Shown: in pieces, positions 49,785 to 58,933 of the stretch
How the letters are laid out: each line of letters opens with the position of its first letter
How positions within the stretch are numbered: the first letter of the stretch is position 1
Assembly (NCBI RefSeq): GCF_035956715.1
Contig: NZ_CP108381.1
Coordinates: 3,534,001-3,598,000, forward strand
Length of the DNA: 64,000 nt
Reading direction: 5' to 3'
From: Nocardia sp. NBC_01329
Lineage (GTDB): Bacteria > Actinomycetota > Actinomycetes > Mycobacteriales > Mycobacteriaceae
The notes under the pieces: generated by a model
Told to the model about the DNA's origin: nothing
Seen by the model: the letters and a program-made list of their open reading frames with translations, nothing else
The model's database searches: none
Translations under genes and position numbers: made by a program

Positions 49785-50477
49785 ATGGACTCCGACACCC
49801 TTCAGAATTCCGAAATCGACCGCCTCGTCGCGGACCTGCAACAACGCAGTACGGAGCAGATCTCCGCGATCGGAACCTATTTCGCCGACCGTGCGGCGCG
49901 CGGACAAGCCGCCGACCCGAACGATCTCGATGCCGATGCCGATGCCTTCCTGGCCGACAAACTCATCGCCCTCGAACACGACAAAGCCCTGCTGTGCCAC
50001 CGGCTGTGTCTCGCCATGCGAGCACGTCGGGTGGTCGAGGTCGGCACGTCCTATGGCGTATCGACCCTGTACCTGGCCCAGGCGGTACGCCTGGTGACCG
50101 AGAGCGACGGCGGTTCGGGCCGAGTGATCGGCACCGAGATCGAACCGGCCAAGGCCGCGGCGGCTCGCGAACACTTCCGCCGCGCGGGCCTCCAGGATGT
50201 GATCGACCTGCGCGAAGGCGATATCCGCACAACGTTGGCCGATCTGGAAGCCCCGCTCGATATCGCGCTGATCGATATCTGGCCGGTACTGGCACGGTCC
50301 GCGTTGGAGATGATCGCACCGAAACTGCGCCGCGGGGGCGTCGTGCTGATCGACAACACGGCCGGGCATCGGGACAACTACCGCGACATGTTCGCTTACA
50401 TCGAGGATCCCGGCAACGGCCTGCTCACCCAGACCCTGCCCTTCGCGTCCGGATTGGAGATGGTGGTCAAACGGTGA
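49785..50477 (+). CDS. SAM-dependent O-methyltransferase
   Basis: 230 residues of the catechol/caffeoyl-CoA O-methyltransferase class. VVEVGTSYGVSTLYLAQAV binds S-adenosylmethionine, GTEIEPAKAAAAREHFRRAG follows, and ALIDIWPVL with VLIDNTAGH supply the metal-binding positions. A preferred substrate cannot be read. ATG 49785 has GAGGAGAGG upstream. A 9-bp hairpin directly follows the stop. Confidence 0.88.
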   Translation: MDSDTLQNSEIDRLVADLQQRSTEQISAIGTYFADRAARGQAADPNDLDADADAFLADKLIALEHDKALLCHRLCLAMRARRVVEVGTSYGVSTLYLAQAVRLVTESDGGSGRVIGTEIEPAKAAAAREHFRRAGLQDVIDLREGDIRTTLADLEAPLDIALIDIWPVLARSALEMIAPKLRRGGVVLIDNTAGHRDNYRDMFAYIEDPGNGLLTQTLPFASGLEMVVKR

Positions 50478-50498
50478 GATCCCCGGAGGCCGGGGATC
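50478..50498 (+). terminator. Hairpin terminator after the methyltransferase
   Basis: GATCCCCGG (50478-50486) pairs perfectly with CCGGGGATC (50490-50498) around a 3-base loop, starting at the first base after the stop codon. Confidence 0.75.
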
Positions 50499-50712
50499 GG
50501 CGGCAAACCGATGCGGGTAAAGAATTGTCGTCTGCCGATACTCCGATCCTTTTGGCAGCCTCATCTGACCGCACCGAACCTCGGGGAACCGGCCGGGCCG
50601 AACCCTGTGCACGGTCGATGGATCATGATCGGGCGGATATCCGACCGGTGAGTCGGCAGCACAGCGAAAACCCCGTGCTCGTGTGTCCGAATACGTCCTA
50701 GGATCCGATCTT

Positions 50713-51690
50713 GTGCTCACCCATCCTTCCTTTATCGGTGACGAGGCGATCGCGCATGCGGTCGGTGCTCACTGGTTGCCCGAGGTTGCCGACATCAGCT
50801 ATCTGCCCTGGGGTTTCGGCGCGCACCACTGGCGGGTGACCGCCGGGGGGACCACTGTGTTCGTGACGTTGGACCAGTTGGAACCCCGGCACTCCGCGAT
50901 CTCACTGGAGGCTGCCTACGCCGGGGCCGCCGCACTGGCCGCCTCCGGTTCGGCCGCGGTGTGCGCACCGTTGCCCGCCCGGTCGGGTCGGTTCACCGTC
51001 GACATCGGGGTCGGTGCGCTCAGCGTGACGCCGTGGCTGGAGGGCCGGAGCCCGAGCGCGGCGGAGGCCCGCGAGCCCCGGCATATCCGCGAGATCGTTC
51101 TCGCGCTGACAGCGCTGCATCGTGCCGATCCACCTGACGGCCTGCGGTCGTGGACCCCCCGCGTCGGCCCCGAGTTCGCCGATGAGATGCGAATTCACAC
51201 CGCCGAGCCCTGGACGAGCGGCCCGCTGGCGGAACAGGCACGGCTCGCGCTCGCCGCCCACGGCGATGCGATCGAACGCTGGACCGGCCGCTACCTGGAA
51301 CTGGCGGACGTAGCGTTTTCCGGACAGGACTCATGGGTGCCGACGCACGGCGAGCCGCACAACGACAATCAGGTCATGACCGCCGAGGGGTTGAGGCTGG
51401 TCGATTGGGAGTCGCTGGCTCTCGCGCCACCCGAACGGGACTATGCGGATCTGCTCCCCGCAGCAACAGGCCTGTTACTCCCCGACCCCGCGATGGTAGA
51501 GCTGTTCGCGCTGGACTGGCGGCTCTCCGAGATCGCCGAGTACGCACGCTGGTTCGCCGCTCCGCATATCGGCAGCGAGGACGACCACACTGCGCTGGAA
51601 GGGTTGTTCGAGGAATTGGCAGGGGACGCGCAAGGCCATCCCGGTGAGACTGTCGCGGGCCCACCTGAGACCGGCCCGACATCGGCCTGA
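50713..51690 (+). CDS. Aminoglycoside phosphotransferase-like protein
   Basis: 325 residues with an APH kinase fold: YLPWGFGAHHWRVTAGG near the N-terminus, the catalytic block PTHGEPHNDNQVM (H-x-D-like with N) and LVDWESLALAPPERDYADLL. It resembles spectinomycin phosphotransferase APH(9), but the usual catalytic Asp of HxD is not clean (HGEPHNDN), so the substrate and activity are open. GTG 50713 is preferred over GTG 50683, as AGGA lies 9 bases upstream. Confidence 0.75.
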   Translation: MLTHPSFIGDEAIAHAVGAHWLPEVADISYLPWGFGAHHWRVTAGGTTVFVTLDQLEPRHSAISLEAAYAGAAALAASGSAAVCAPLPARSGRFTVDIGVGALSVTPWLEGRSPSAAEAREPRHIREIVLALTALHRADPPDGLRSWTPRVGPEFADEMRIHTAEPWTSGPLAEQARLALAAHGDAIERWTGRYLELADVAFSGQDSWVPTHGEPHNDNQVMTAEGLRLVDWESLALAPPERDYADLLPAATGLLLPDPAMVELFALDWRLSEIAEYARWFAAPHIGSEDDHTALEGLFEELAGDAQGHPGETVAGPPETGPTSA

Positions 51691-51763
51691 TCACCCTGTT
51701 CGCCGACGTCGGCGATACGGAGATCGACGCGGGTCGCTCTCTCCTGAAACGGATTGTCGCCGG

Positions 51764-52366
51764 CTACTCGCTCTTCGGCCACGCGGGTGAACGGCCGAGC
51801 AACCGGAGTATCCGATCCAGCGGTGCATCCGGATCACGGCCCGGTAGCGCGTGCGCGAACGCAGCTCCCGACTGCTCGCGTTCCGGGCCGTCGGGAACCG
51901 CTTCGGCGATACGCAGCACCGGTTCGGCAGCCTCGGGGTCCAGTTCGTAGCCGACGCCGAGCGCTCGCGCGAGATCCCAGCCGTGGACGATGTAGTCGAC
52001 GAGGTGGAATCCGAGGGCCTGATGCCCGGGCACGGTGACATCCGGACCGAACTCCGGGAGGGCGAAGGTGCGTTCCGGTACACCCGGCTCGGCGAAGGCC
52101 CGCAGCACCTCCGCCGCGGAGTCTGCGTATTCGGCCGGGGTGTGCGGCCCGGGTGGCCGCTCCCGCCAGTGTTCGAGATCAGCACCCTCACCACGGGCAC
52201 CGGCGGCGAATCCGCGGTGCTGGGCCGCCATATGCGCCAGCAGACGACCCACCGGCCATCCCGCGCACGGAGTGGGGAGCGCGAGTTCTCCGGAAGTCAC
52301 GAGTTCGGCAGTGGTCACCGAGGTGAGCACCGCCCGGCGGTCGAGTTCTACGAGATCTGTAGTCAT
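51764..52366 (-). CDS. TIGR03086-family (maleylpyruvate isomerase N-terminal) protein
   Basis: 200 residues of the DinB/MDMPI fold: TPCAGWPVGRLLAHMAAQHRG holds the first metal-site His, and GFHLVDYIVHGWDLARALG the second pair. Actinobacterial members depend on mycothiol or are of unknown substrate. ATG 52366 is the start. It is divergent from the MarR gene, 69 bases apart. Confidence 0.88.
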   Translation of the reverse strand: MTTDLVELDRRAVLTSVTTAELVTSGELALPTPCAGWPVGRLLAHMAAQHRGFAAGARGEGADLEHWRERPPGPHTPAEYADSAAEVLRAFAEPGVPERTFALPEFGPDVTVPGHQALGFHLVDYIVHGWDLARALGVGYELDPEAAEPVLRIAEAVPDGPEREQSGAAFAHALPGRDPDAPLDRILRLLGRSPAWPKSE

Positions 52367-52435
52367 ACCAAAACCGTACGCAATCGCATACCATGGGTCA
52401 ATGCTTATTATTCTCCAGTAGGTAGGTTCTATCTC

Positions 52436-52894
52436 ATGGGAACCACGGATCGTCCGGATCTGGCGGCGATGCTCGCGCCGCTGACCCGCACCCTCATCGC
52501 CATGGAACGCCCGATCCTCGAAGCCCACGGCGTGACCATGTGGGGCTACTCGGTCCTGATCGCGTTGAGCCGGGGTACCGCCCGCGGGCAGGGCGTACTC
52601 GCCCAGGAGATCGGGGCGGACAAGACCCGCATCATCGCGGTACTCGACGACCTCCAGGACCGAGGTCTCATCGAGCGCACACCCGACCCCGCCGACCGTC
52701 GGGCGCGCCTGCTGGGACTGACGCCGGAGGGCCACCGGATCGCGGCCGCCGTCCAGGCCGAGATCCAGGCACGCGAGACCGAAGAGGTCCTGGCACAGCT
52801 CCCCGCCGCCGATCGCCGCGGTTTCCTCAATGCCCTGCGCATCCTGACCGCGCACCCCCGCGACCTCGCACCGGGTGACCCCGGAACCGACTGA
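52436..52894 (+). CDS. MarR-family transcriptional regulator
   Basis: 152 residues. The winged helix is GVLAQEIGADKTRIIAVLDD, then LQDRGLIERTPDPADRRARL, the MarR hallmark DxRxR. It probably regulates itself and the divergent TIGR03086 gene through the 69-bp AT-rich intergenic region; no palindrome stands out clearly. ATG 52436 is the start. Confidence 0.92.
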   Translation: MGTTDRPDLAAMLAPLTRTLIAMERPILEAHGVTMWGYSVLIALSRGTARGQGVLAQEIGADKTRIIAVLDDLQDRGLIERTPDPADRRARLLGLTPEGHRIAAAVQAEIQARETEEVLAQLPAADRRGFLNALRILTAHPRDLAPGDPGTD

Positions 52895-52952
52895 CCGGGC
52901 CGTCGATCCCCGGAGGTGGCAGCGGGGATGTCGAGCCGGCCGCACTGCCAGC

Positions 52953-53315
52953 TCACGGATTCCGAGGGAATCCGGCCTCGAGCCAGGCCACAGCGAGTTC
53001 GGTCCAGTAGACGCTCCATCCCGCAAGCGCTCGTTCCAGGACATGCTCGAAACCCAATGCGTGCCCGGCCAGGCTGGTGACTCCGAGTTCCGCTGCGACC
53101 TGCTCCATCGGTTTCTCGAGCAGCGGAAGAAACGCGATCATGCCGGGCGGTGAATCGGTCGGCAAGACGTGGCGGCCGGGCTCGCCGACAACCCATCGGC
53201 CGTCATCCGCTCGGCCGACCCATTTGCCCGCGTGGGTCACGCGGATCATGGGCAGCCAGTGAACGAGCTGCTCGGTGTCGCGAAGGTGATCTGTTCTCCA
53301 TTGCGAGTCCGGCAC
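52953..53315 (-). CDS. Hypothetical protein
   Basis: 120 residues, soluble, unknown. GKWVGRADDGRWVVGEPGRH, then FLPLLEKPMEQVAAELG and a helical tail ending in EAGFPRNP suggest a compact mixed fold. GTG 53315 is assumed without a good ribosome binding site. It lies 33 bases upstream of the end of the MFS gene on the same strand, possibly an operon partner. Confidence 0.5.
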   Translation of the reverse strand: MPDSQWRTDHLRDTEQLVHWLPMIRVTHAGKWVGRADDGRWVVGEPGRHVLPTDSPPGMIAFLPLLEKPMEQVAAELGVTSLAGHALGFEHVLERALAGWSVYWTELAVAWLEAGFPRNP

Positions 53316-53348
53316 CAGGACACATTCTCACCACTTGTGGAGCACCGC

Positions 53349-54617
53349 TCAGCCGAGTGGGGATCTGCGTGCGGCGGCGACGACGGCGGGCACGATGGCC
53401 AGTGCCAGGATGCCGCCGCCGATGGCCAGTCCGGGGTAACCGGCAGCGACGACGACCAGCCCCGAGGCCATGCCGCCGGCGGCGCCCGCGATGGCGATGG
53501 TGACGTCGACCAAGCCTTGGGTTCTGGCACGCGTAGCCAGCGGCACGGCGTCGGTGATGATCGCGGTACCTGCGACGAGGCCGAAGTTCCAGCCGAGACC
53601 GAGCAGAGTCAGTGCCACCGCAAACAGGGTGACGGAGTCGTCGGGGGCACACGCGGCGACGATTCCGGCGCCGAGCAGGACCGGACCGGAAACGGTGGCG
53701 ATGGCGAAGCGGCCATAGCGATCTACGAGCCAGCCGGTCAGCGGTGATGGCAAGTACATCGCGCTGATGTGGACGGCGATCACAAGGCCGGCGGCCGCGG
53801 TGCTGTGACCGTGGTCGTGCATGTGGACGGGCGTCATGGTCATGATCGCGACCATCACCAACTGGGCGAGCGCCATGACCATCGCACCGACCAGCACGCC
53901 GGAGCGGCGCCCTTCGACCGCGCAGTGCGGCAGGCTGTCGGCATCATCGGGCTGCGTGGCGATGCGTTCTGCCTCGAGCGCGCGGGCAAGCAGCAGCGGG
54001 TCCGGGCGCAGCCAGATGGCCAACACCAGGGCTGCCGAGGCGTACGCGGCGCCGGCGAGCAGGAACGGACCCGCCAGGTGGGGGATGCCGATTGCGTGTG
54101 CGAGGTTGCTGGTCGGCGCGGTGAGGTTGGGGCCGACCACGCCCCCGAGTGTGGTGGCGACCAGCACGGTCGACACGGCCCGGGCGCGGTGCGCGGGGCC
54201 GGCCAGATCGGCTCCGGCATACCGGGCTTGCAGATTGGTGGAGGCGCCGGCGCCGTAGACGAACAGCGCTACGAACAGCAAAATCGGATTCTCCGCGACA
54301 GCCGCCGCGATGATTCCGACGCTGCCGATGGCACCGGTCAGATACCCGGCGACCAGGCCGGGGCGGCGGCCGCGGGCTTGCGAAATCCGTCCTACCGCGA
54401 CGGCCGCCAGCGCGGAGCCCGCGGTGCCGAGCGTGCTGGGCAGACCGGCAAGGCCGGTTGAGTTGAGCATGTCCTGCGCGAGCAGGGCGCCGACGGTCAC
54501 ACCCGCCGCCAGCCCCGCACCGCTCAGCGCCTGAGCGGCGACCAGGACGCGCAGGGTGCGGCGCTGAGCCCGGGGATCGGGGAGATCATCGATGCGGTCG
54601 GATATCGAAGTTGTCAC
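53349..54617 (-). CDS. MFS transporter
   Basis: 422 residues with twelve membrane helices. The helix 2-3 loop GRISQARGRRPGLVAGYL is the MFS signature A, and a His-rich loop (MTPVHMHDHGHS) follows helix 7. Multidrug and small-molecule exporters look like this; the His cluster could bind a metal or just be surface. GTG 54617 was chosen; the frame begins at 54656. A broken regulator fragment lies upstream on the other strand. Confidence 0.88.
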   Translation of the reverse strand: MTTSISDRIDDLPDPRAQRRTLRVLVAAQALSGAGLAAGVTVGALLAQDMLNSTGLAGLPSTLGTAGSALAAVAVGRISQARGRRPGLVAGYLTGAIGSVGIIAAAVAENPILLFVALFVYGAGASTNLQARYAGADLAGPAHRARAVSTVLVATTLGGVVGPNLTAPTSNLAHAIGIPHLAGPFLLAGAAYASAALVLAIWLRPDPLLLARALEAERIATQPDDADSLPHCAVEGRRSGVLVGAMVMALAQLVMVAIMTMTPVHMHDHGHSTAAAGLVIAVHISAMYLPSPLTGWLVDRYGRFAIATVSGPVLLGAGIVAACAPDDSVTLFAVALTLLGLGWNFGLVAGTAIITDAVPLATRARTQGLVDVTIAIAGAAGGMASGLVVVAAGYPGLAIGGGILALAIVPAVVAAARRSPLG

Positions 54618-54744
54618 GACAGCGTCAGCCCAGCTCACCCAGCTCGAGGCGGTCACGGAGTCCGGCAGCGTCCTCGGTTGTGCCTATCGAAATCACTAGC
54701 AAACTCCTCACGGCGGCAACTCTGATTATCCGTGAGTACGGCCG

Positions 54745-54951
54745 GGCGGACACCTCATCGATCTGCTCGGCACCCCCGAATCGACGAATCGGTGGCTCGC
54801 CGAACGCGGCCTCGCGCCTGCCGATGCCGGAGTGCAGGAGATGTGCGCGACGCAGCTGCGCGTGCTGCGAGAACACATCAGGGCCATGGCCTCGACGGGC
54901 AACGATATCGTCATGGACCACGCCCTCAGCGAACCGTGGCTTCGCCGATGA
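54745..54951 (+). pseudogene. Fragment of an ABATE/CGNR-type regulator
   Basis: The frame from 54736 to TGA 54951 reads GGHLIDLLGTPESTNRWLAE, ADAGVQEMCATQLRVLREHI and ends WLRR. This matches the N-terminal ABATE (stress-induced regulator) domain. The first 20-odd residues are missing, there is no start codon, and the C-terminal CGNR zinc finger is absent. It sits in the 576-bp gap 54618-55193, where nothing else convincing is seen. Confidence 0.6.
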
Positions 54952-55193
54952 GACGTCGGCCACGTCCCACCCTCCGGCTTGCAACTCTCCCCCCACTGGA
55001 GAGTACTGTGATCCCGGGTCGAGCGAACATCGTCCCCACGGGTGCGGCAACGTGGCCGCGCCCGGCGGTCCCGGTGTGGCCGAGCCCATGCTCGACACCC
55101 CCCTTCTTTTGCCCTTTCAACTTTTCGGCCGGTGAGCGCCTACTCGCTCCGGTGGCGCTGTCGTGCGCGTGTGATCTGTGGACGGAGTCTTTG

Positions 55194-56717
55194 GTGGTTT
55201 CGGCAATTGACCGACCCGAGGTGGTCGAGGACTCGGTGTGGGCGGCGCTGCGCAGCCCGAAACGGCTGCGTATCGAGGTGCTGGCCGGGCTGGTGGTCGC
55301 ACTCGCGTTGATTCCGGAGGCGATCTCGTTCTCCATCATCGCCGGGGTCGATCCGCGGGTGGGGTTGTTCGCCTCGTTCACCATGGCGGTCACCATCGCG
55401 ATCGTCGGCGGCCGGCGCGCGATGATCTCGGCGGCCACCGGCGCGGTCGCCCTGGTCGTCGCGCCGGTGGTGAAAGAGCACGGCCTGGACTACCTGATCG
55501 CGACGGTGCTGTTGGCCGGGTTACTGCAGATCGTGTTGAGTGTGGCCGGGATCGCCGAGTTGATGCGTTTCATTCCGCGCAGTGTGATGGTCGGGTTCGT
55601 CAACGCGTTGGCGATCCTGATCTTCACCACGCAGCTCCCACACCTGCTCGGTGTGCCGTGGCTGGTCTATCCGATGGTCGCCGTCGGGCTGATGGTGATG
55701 GTGTTTCTGCCGAAACTGACCACCGTGGTGCCGGCACCGCTGGTCGCGATCGTGGCACTGACGGCGGCGACGATGGTGTTCGCGCTCAACGTGCCCGATG
55801 TCGGTGACGAAGGCGAACTCCCTTCCAGCCTGCCCACGTTCGCCCTCCCGGATGTACCGCTCACCCTCGACACCCTGAAGATCATCGCCCCCTATGCGCT
55901 GGCGATGGCGCTGGTCGGCCTGTTGGAATCGCTGATGACCGCGAAACTGGTCGACGACATCACCGATTCACACTCCGACAAAACCCGCGAAGGCCGGGGC
56001 CAAGGCGTGGCCAATATCGTCACCGGCTTCTTCGGTGGCATGGGTGGGTGCGCGATGATCGGGCAGACCATGATCAATGTCAAGGTCTCCGGCGCCCGCA
56101 CCCGCATCTCCACCTTCCTGGCCGGGGCGTTCCTACTCGTCCTGGTCGTCGGGCTGGGCGGGCTGGTAGCCCAGATCCCGATGGCCGCGCTGGTAGCGGT
56201 GATGATCATGGTGTCGGTGGGCACCATGGACTGGCACTCCATCGCCCCGAAAACCCTGCGTCGCATGCCGATCGCGGAAACCCTGGTCATGCTGGTGACC
56301 GTCGCGGTCACCGTGGTCACCCACAACCTCGCCTACGGGGTGATCGTCGGCGTGCTGGTCGCGATGGTCGCGTTCGCCCACCGCGTCGCCCACTTCACCC
56401 AGGTCACCGGTTTCGATGACCCCATCATCACCGATGACGGTGTGCTGCAGGGCCGCCGGGTGTACAAGGTGCGCGGAGAGCTGTTCTTCGCCTCCAGCAA
56501 CGATCTGGTCTACCAGTTCGACTATGCCACCGACCCCGGCCATATCGTCATCGACATGGCCGACACCCACGTCTGGGACGCCTCCGCCGTCGCGGCCCTG
56601 GACGCGATCACCACCAAATACGCCGCCAAAGGCAAAACCGTGGAGATCGTCGGACTCAACCCCGCCTCCGAAGCCCGCCACGGCCGCCTGTCCGGTCACC
56701 TCGCCGGAGCGCACTGA
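55194..56717 (+). CDS. SulP-family anion transporter with STAS domain
   Basis: 507 residues. About eleven membrane helices carry GLVVALALIPEAISFSIIAG (the SulP entry) and ATGAVALVVAPVV, GQGVANIVTGFFGGMGGCAM, TMINVKVSGARTR. The C-terminal STAS domain includes HVWDASAVAALD. It imports sulfate, bicarbonate or another anion. GTG 55194 has GGAG seven bases upstream; earlier in-frame codons form no helix. The MerR gene starts 3 bases after the stop. Confidence 0.9.
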   Translation: MVSAIDRPEVVEDSVWAALRSPKRLRIEVLAGLVVALALIPEAISFSIIAGVDPRVGLFASFTMAVTIAIVGGRRAMISAATGAVALVVAPVVKEHGLDYLIATVLLAGLLQIVLSVAGIAELMRFIPRSVMVGFVNALAILIFTTQLPHLLGVPWLVYPMVAVGLMVMVFLPKLTTVVPAPLVAIVALTAATMVFALNVPDVGDEGELPSSLPTFALPDVPLTLDTLKIIAPYALAMALVGLLESLMTAKLVDDITDSHSDKTREGRGQGVANIVTGFFGGMGGCAMIGQTMINVKVSGARTRISTFLAGAFLLVLVVGLGGLVAQIPMAALVAVMIMVSVGTMDWHSIAPKTLRRMPIAETLVMLVTVAVTVVTHNLAYGVIVGVLVAMVAFAHRVAHFTQVTGFDDPIITDDGVLQGRRVYKVRGELFFASSNDLVYQFDYATDPGHIVIDMADTHVWDASAVAALDAITTKYAAKGKTVEIVGLNPASEARHGRLSGHLAGAH

Positions 56718-56720
56718 CCG

Positions 56721-57122
56721 ATGGACGCGCCAGGTGGGGAAGGGCTTCTGCAGATCGGCCCGGTCGCCGAGCGCACCGAGTTGTCGATCAAAACGATCCG
56801 CCACTACGAGGAGGTCGGGCTGGTCACCCCCTCGGCGCGGTCGGCCGGCGGGTTCCGCCTCTACACCGCCGCCGATGTCGACCGGCTGCTGATCATCCGG
56901 CGGATGAAGCCCCTCGGGTTCAGCCTCGCGGAGATGAAGCAGCTTCTCGACGCTTTCGCCGTCCTCGACGATCCCACCGCGGTCGGTGAACAGCACGACC
57001 GCGCACGGGAGTTCCTGCGACAGTGCCGGGAACGAACCCGCGACAGCGCCCGGCGGCTACGCCGCCATCTCGCCTACGCCGCCGAATTCGGCGACCTGCT
57101 CGACACCCGCGCCGACACATGA
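56721..57122 (+). CDS. MerR-family transcriptional regulator
   Basis: 133 residues with the MerR HTH IGPVAERTELSIKTIRHYEE, the wing FRLYTAADVDRL and a coiled-coil dimer helix. The end has no Cys-metal loop, so it is not a typical metal sensor. ATG 56721 lies 3 bases after sulP, so both genes form one operon and the regulator may control transport. Confidence 0.92.
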   Translation: MDAPGGEGLLQIGPVAERTELSIKTIRHYEEVGLVTPSARSAGGFRLYTAADVDRLLIIRRMKPLGFSLAEMKQLLDAFAVLDDPTAVGEQHDRAREFLRQCRERTRDSARRLRRHLAYAAEFGDLLDTRADT

Positions 57123-57309
57123 CCGCAACGCCCGCCGCGGCGATGGTCCGCTCGCCCGGGTCCGGTGGTATCGCGGCCGAATGTGAGTCCCTGGCCCGAT
57201 GGCACCGACAACGCCTCGAATCGGCGAGCCGGCCACGCACGCGGCCGCCACAGTGCGATGTCTCGCCGAGGTGTCACGCCGCGCCATCCCTCGATCCCTG
57301 CGCCTCGGC

Positions 57310-57951
57310 TCACGGCGTTGTGTCATCGATCGCCGACTCGGACGGGTTTTCGTCTCGGGGCCCGAGGACGAGGTCGAGCTGTTGGTCTACGAGTTCTTCG
57401 GCCAGCTGGGCTGTGCCGTGACCCTGGATCAGGCCCTGGGCTATCCCCGCGATCGACGCGGTGATGAGTTCGGCGATCAGGTCGATTCGATGGACGGCCG
57501 GTTGGAGGTGGTGAGCTCGCCCGAGCTGATCGGCGACGATGGAGACCAGCAGCCGCGATGCTGTGAGCGTTTCCTCGGTTGTGATGCCCTGCCCGGTGAC
57601 CGATCCCGTGCCGAACGCGCCGAGAACGATGGTCTCCTCTCGACGCTGTTCGTCGAGGGGAAGTAGTTCGGTCAGCACTGCTCGAACAGCTTCGCGGGGC
57701 AGTATGTCCTCGCCCAGGGCGGCCCAGCGTCGCGCGAATCGGGTACCGACGTTTTCCATCACCGATCGGTGGGTTGCGAGGAGGAGGTCTCTCTTGGTTC
57801 CGCAGTAGTACTGCACCAGGCTCACCGAGAAGCCCGCTTCGGCGGCGACCGATTGGAAGGTCACTGCGTCCAGGCCGCCGCGGACGATGAGTCGCCGCAC
57901 GGCGCCGGTGATCTGCCGCCGCCTCAGTTCGTGGTCGACCAACCGTGGCAC
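57310..57951 (-). CDS. TetR-family transcriptional regulator
   Basis: 213 residues. The HTH is GGLDAVTFQSVAAEAGFSVS, then LVQYYCGTKRDLLLAT. GTG 57951 follows AAGGAG. A long palindrome lies between it and the divergent hydrolase (58052). The C-terminal domain is helical with no recognisable ligand pocket. It most likely represses itself and the hydrolase. Confidence 0.9.
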   Translation of the reverse strand: MPRLVDHELRRRQITGAVRRLIVRGGLDAVTFQSVAAEAGFSVSLVQYYCGTKRDLLLATHRSVMENVGTRFARRWAALGEDILPREAVRAVLTELLPLDEQRREETIVLGAFGTGSVTGQGITTEETLTASRLLVSIVADQLGRAHHLQPAVHRIDLIAELITASIAGIAQGLIQGHGTAQLAEELVDQQLDLVLGPRDENPSESAIDDTTP

Positions 57952-57990
57952 GCTCGCTCCTTCTCTCCGGCGTGAAGATCCCGATTCTTT

Positions 57991-58027
57991 AGTATGCCCG
58001 TACTATCTAAGATAGTATGCATATACT
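57991..58027. promoter_or_regulatory. Perfect palindromic TetR operator
   Basis: TACTATCTAAGATAGTA (58001-58017) is a perfect 17-bp palindrome. On the same axis AGTAT (57991-57995) mirrors ATACT (58023-58027), extending the symmetry to 37 bp. It covers the divergent promoters of the TetR and hydrolase genes. Confidence 0.75.
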
Positions 58028-58051
58028 ATAAAAAGTCGGAGGAGCGAGTCC

Positions 58052-58933
58052 ATGCCGAAGATCGGGCGTTTCAAGAGCGATGAGGCGAAGTTCGAGTATC
58101 TGCGCGTCTACGACGCCGCGGCCCGGCGCTGGCCGGTCCCCTCGACCGAACTCGATGTCGAAACGTCATTCGGGACAACCCGAGTGCGCAAGTCCGGAAC
58201 CGGCAAGGGCGAACCGGTCCTGCTGCTTCCGGGGATCTCGGGTAGTGGCTTGGTGTGGCACCGGTTCATCGAGGATTTCGCGCGTGAGCGCGTGGTGTAC
58301 ACACCGGATGTCATCGGATGGCCGGGCCGCTGCGTGCAGACCGCACCCGTACGCGACGGCGCCGACGTAGCGAAGTGGGTGGTCGAGACCCTCGACGGAC
58401 TCGGCGAGGATCGAGTCCACCTGGCCGGGAATTCTCTGGGCGCCTGGATGGCCATCATGGTCGGGGTCTACCACTCCGACCGTCTGGCGAGCCTCACCAT
58501 GTTCGAACCCGGCGGGGCCACCTTCGCCAAACCGAAATGGAGCCTGCTGCTCAAATTCCTCGCCGCCGGCCTACGGCCGACACCAGAACGGATGCGCAAG
58601 CTCAACGCCTGGCTGGTCCCTCGCGCGCAGCTCACAGACGAGGAGTTCGCGATGGTGATGGCGAGCCTGAAATTCCGGACCGGGATGCCATGGGACCGAG
58701 TGCTCACCGACGAAGAACTGGCAGCGATCACCGCGCCGACCCTGGCGCTCTTCGGCGCCGAAACGGTCGTCAACGACCCCGAACTCGGTGCGGCCCGCGC
58801 CCGGAAACACATTCCGTCGGCAGACGTGGAGATATACCCGAATATCGGGCACGACCTCCTCTGGGCGAACCAGGAGGAGGTCATCCCTCGCTTCCTGGAC
58901 TTCGCCGGAAGTCACGATCAGATACGGGGTTGA
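58052..58933 (+). CDS. Alpha/beta hydrolase
   Basis: 293 residues: LLLPGISGSGLVWHRFIEDF, the nucleophile elbow GNSLGAW (Ser), acid in the VVNDPEL region and the catalytic His in YPNIGHDLLW. ATG 58052 follows GGAGGAG. Its 3' end overlaps by 50 bases the decayed acyl-CoA dehydrogenase on the other strand. The TetR pairing suggests it is induced by its own substrate, which is unknown. Confidence 0.9.
   Translation: MPKIGRFKSDEAKFEYLRVYDAAARRWPVPSTELDVETSFGTTRVRKSGTGKGEPVLLLPGISGSGLVWHRFIEDFARERVVYTPDVIGWPGRCVQTAPVRDGADVAKWVVETLDGLGEDRVHLAGNSLGAWMAIMVGVYHSDRLASLTMFEPGGATFAKPKWSLLLKFLAAGLRPTPERMRKLNAWLVPRAQLTDEEFAMVMASLKFRTGMPWDRVLTDEELAAITAPTLALFGAETVVNDPELGAARARKHIPSADVEIYPNIGHDLLWANQEEVIPRFLDFAGSHDQIRG

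Noticed and set aside
50683..50712. GTG 50683 as start of the phosphotransferase-like gene
   Set aside because: It lacks a ribosome binding site; GTG 50713 has one and fits the family's usual N-terminus.
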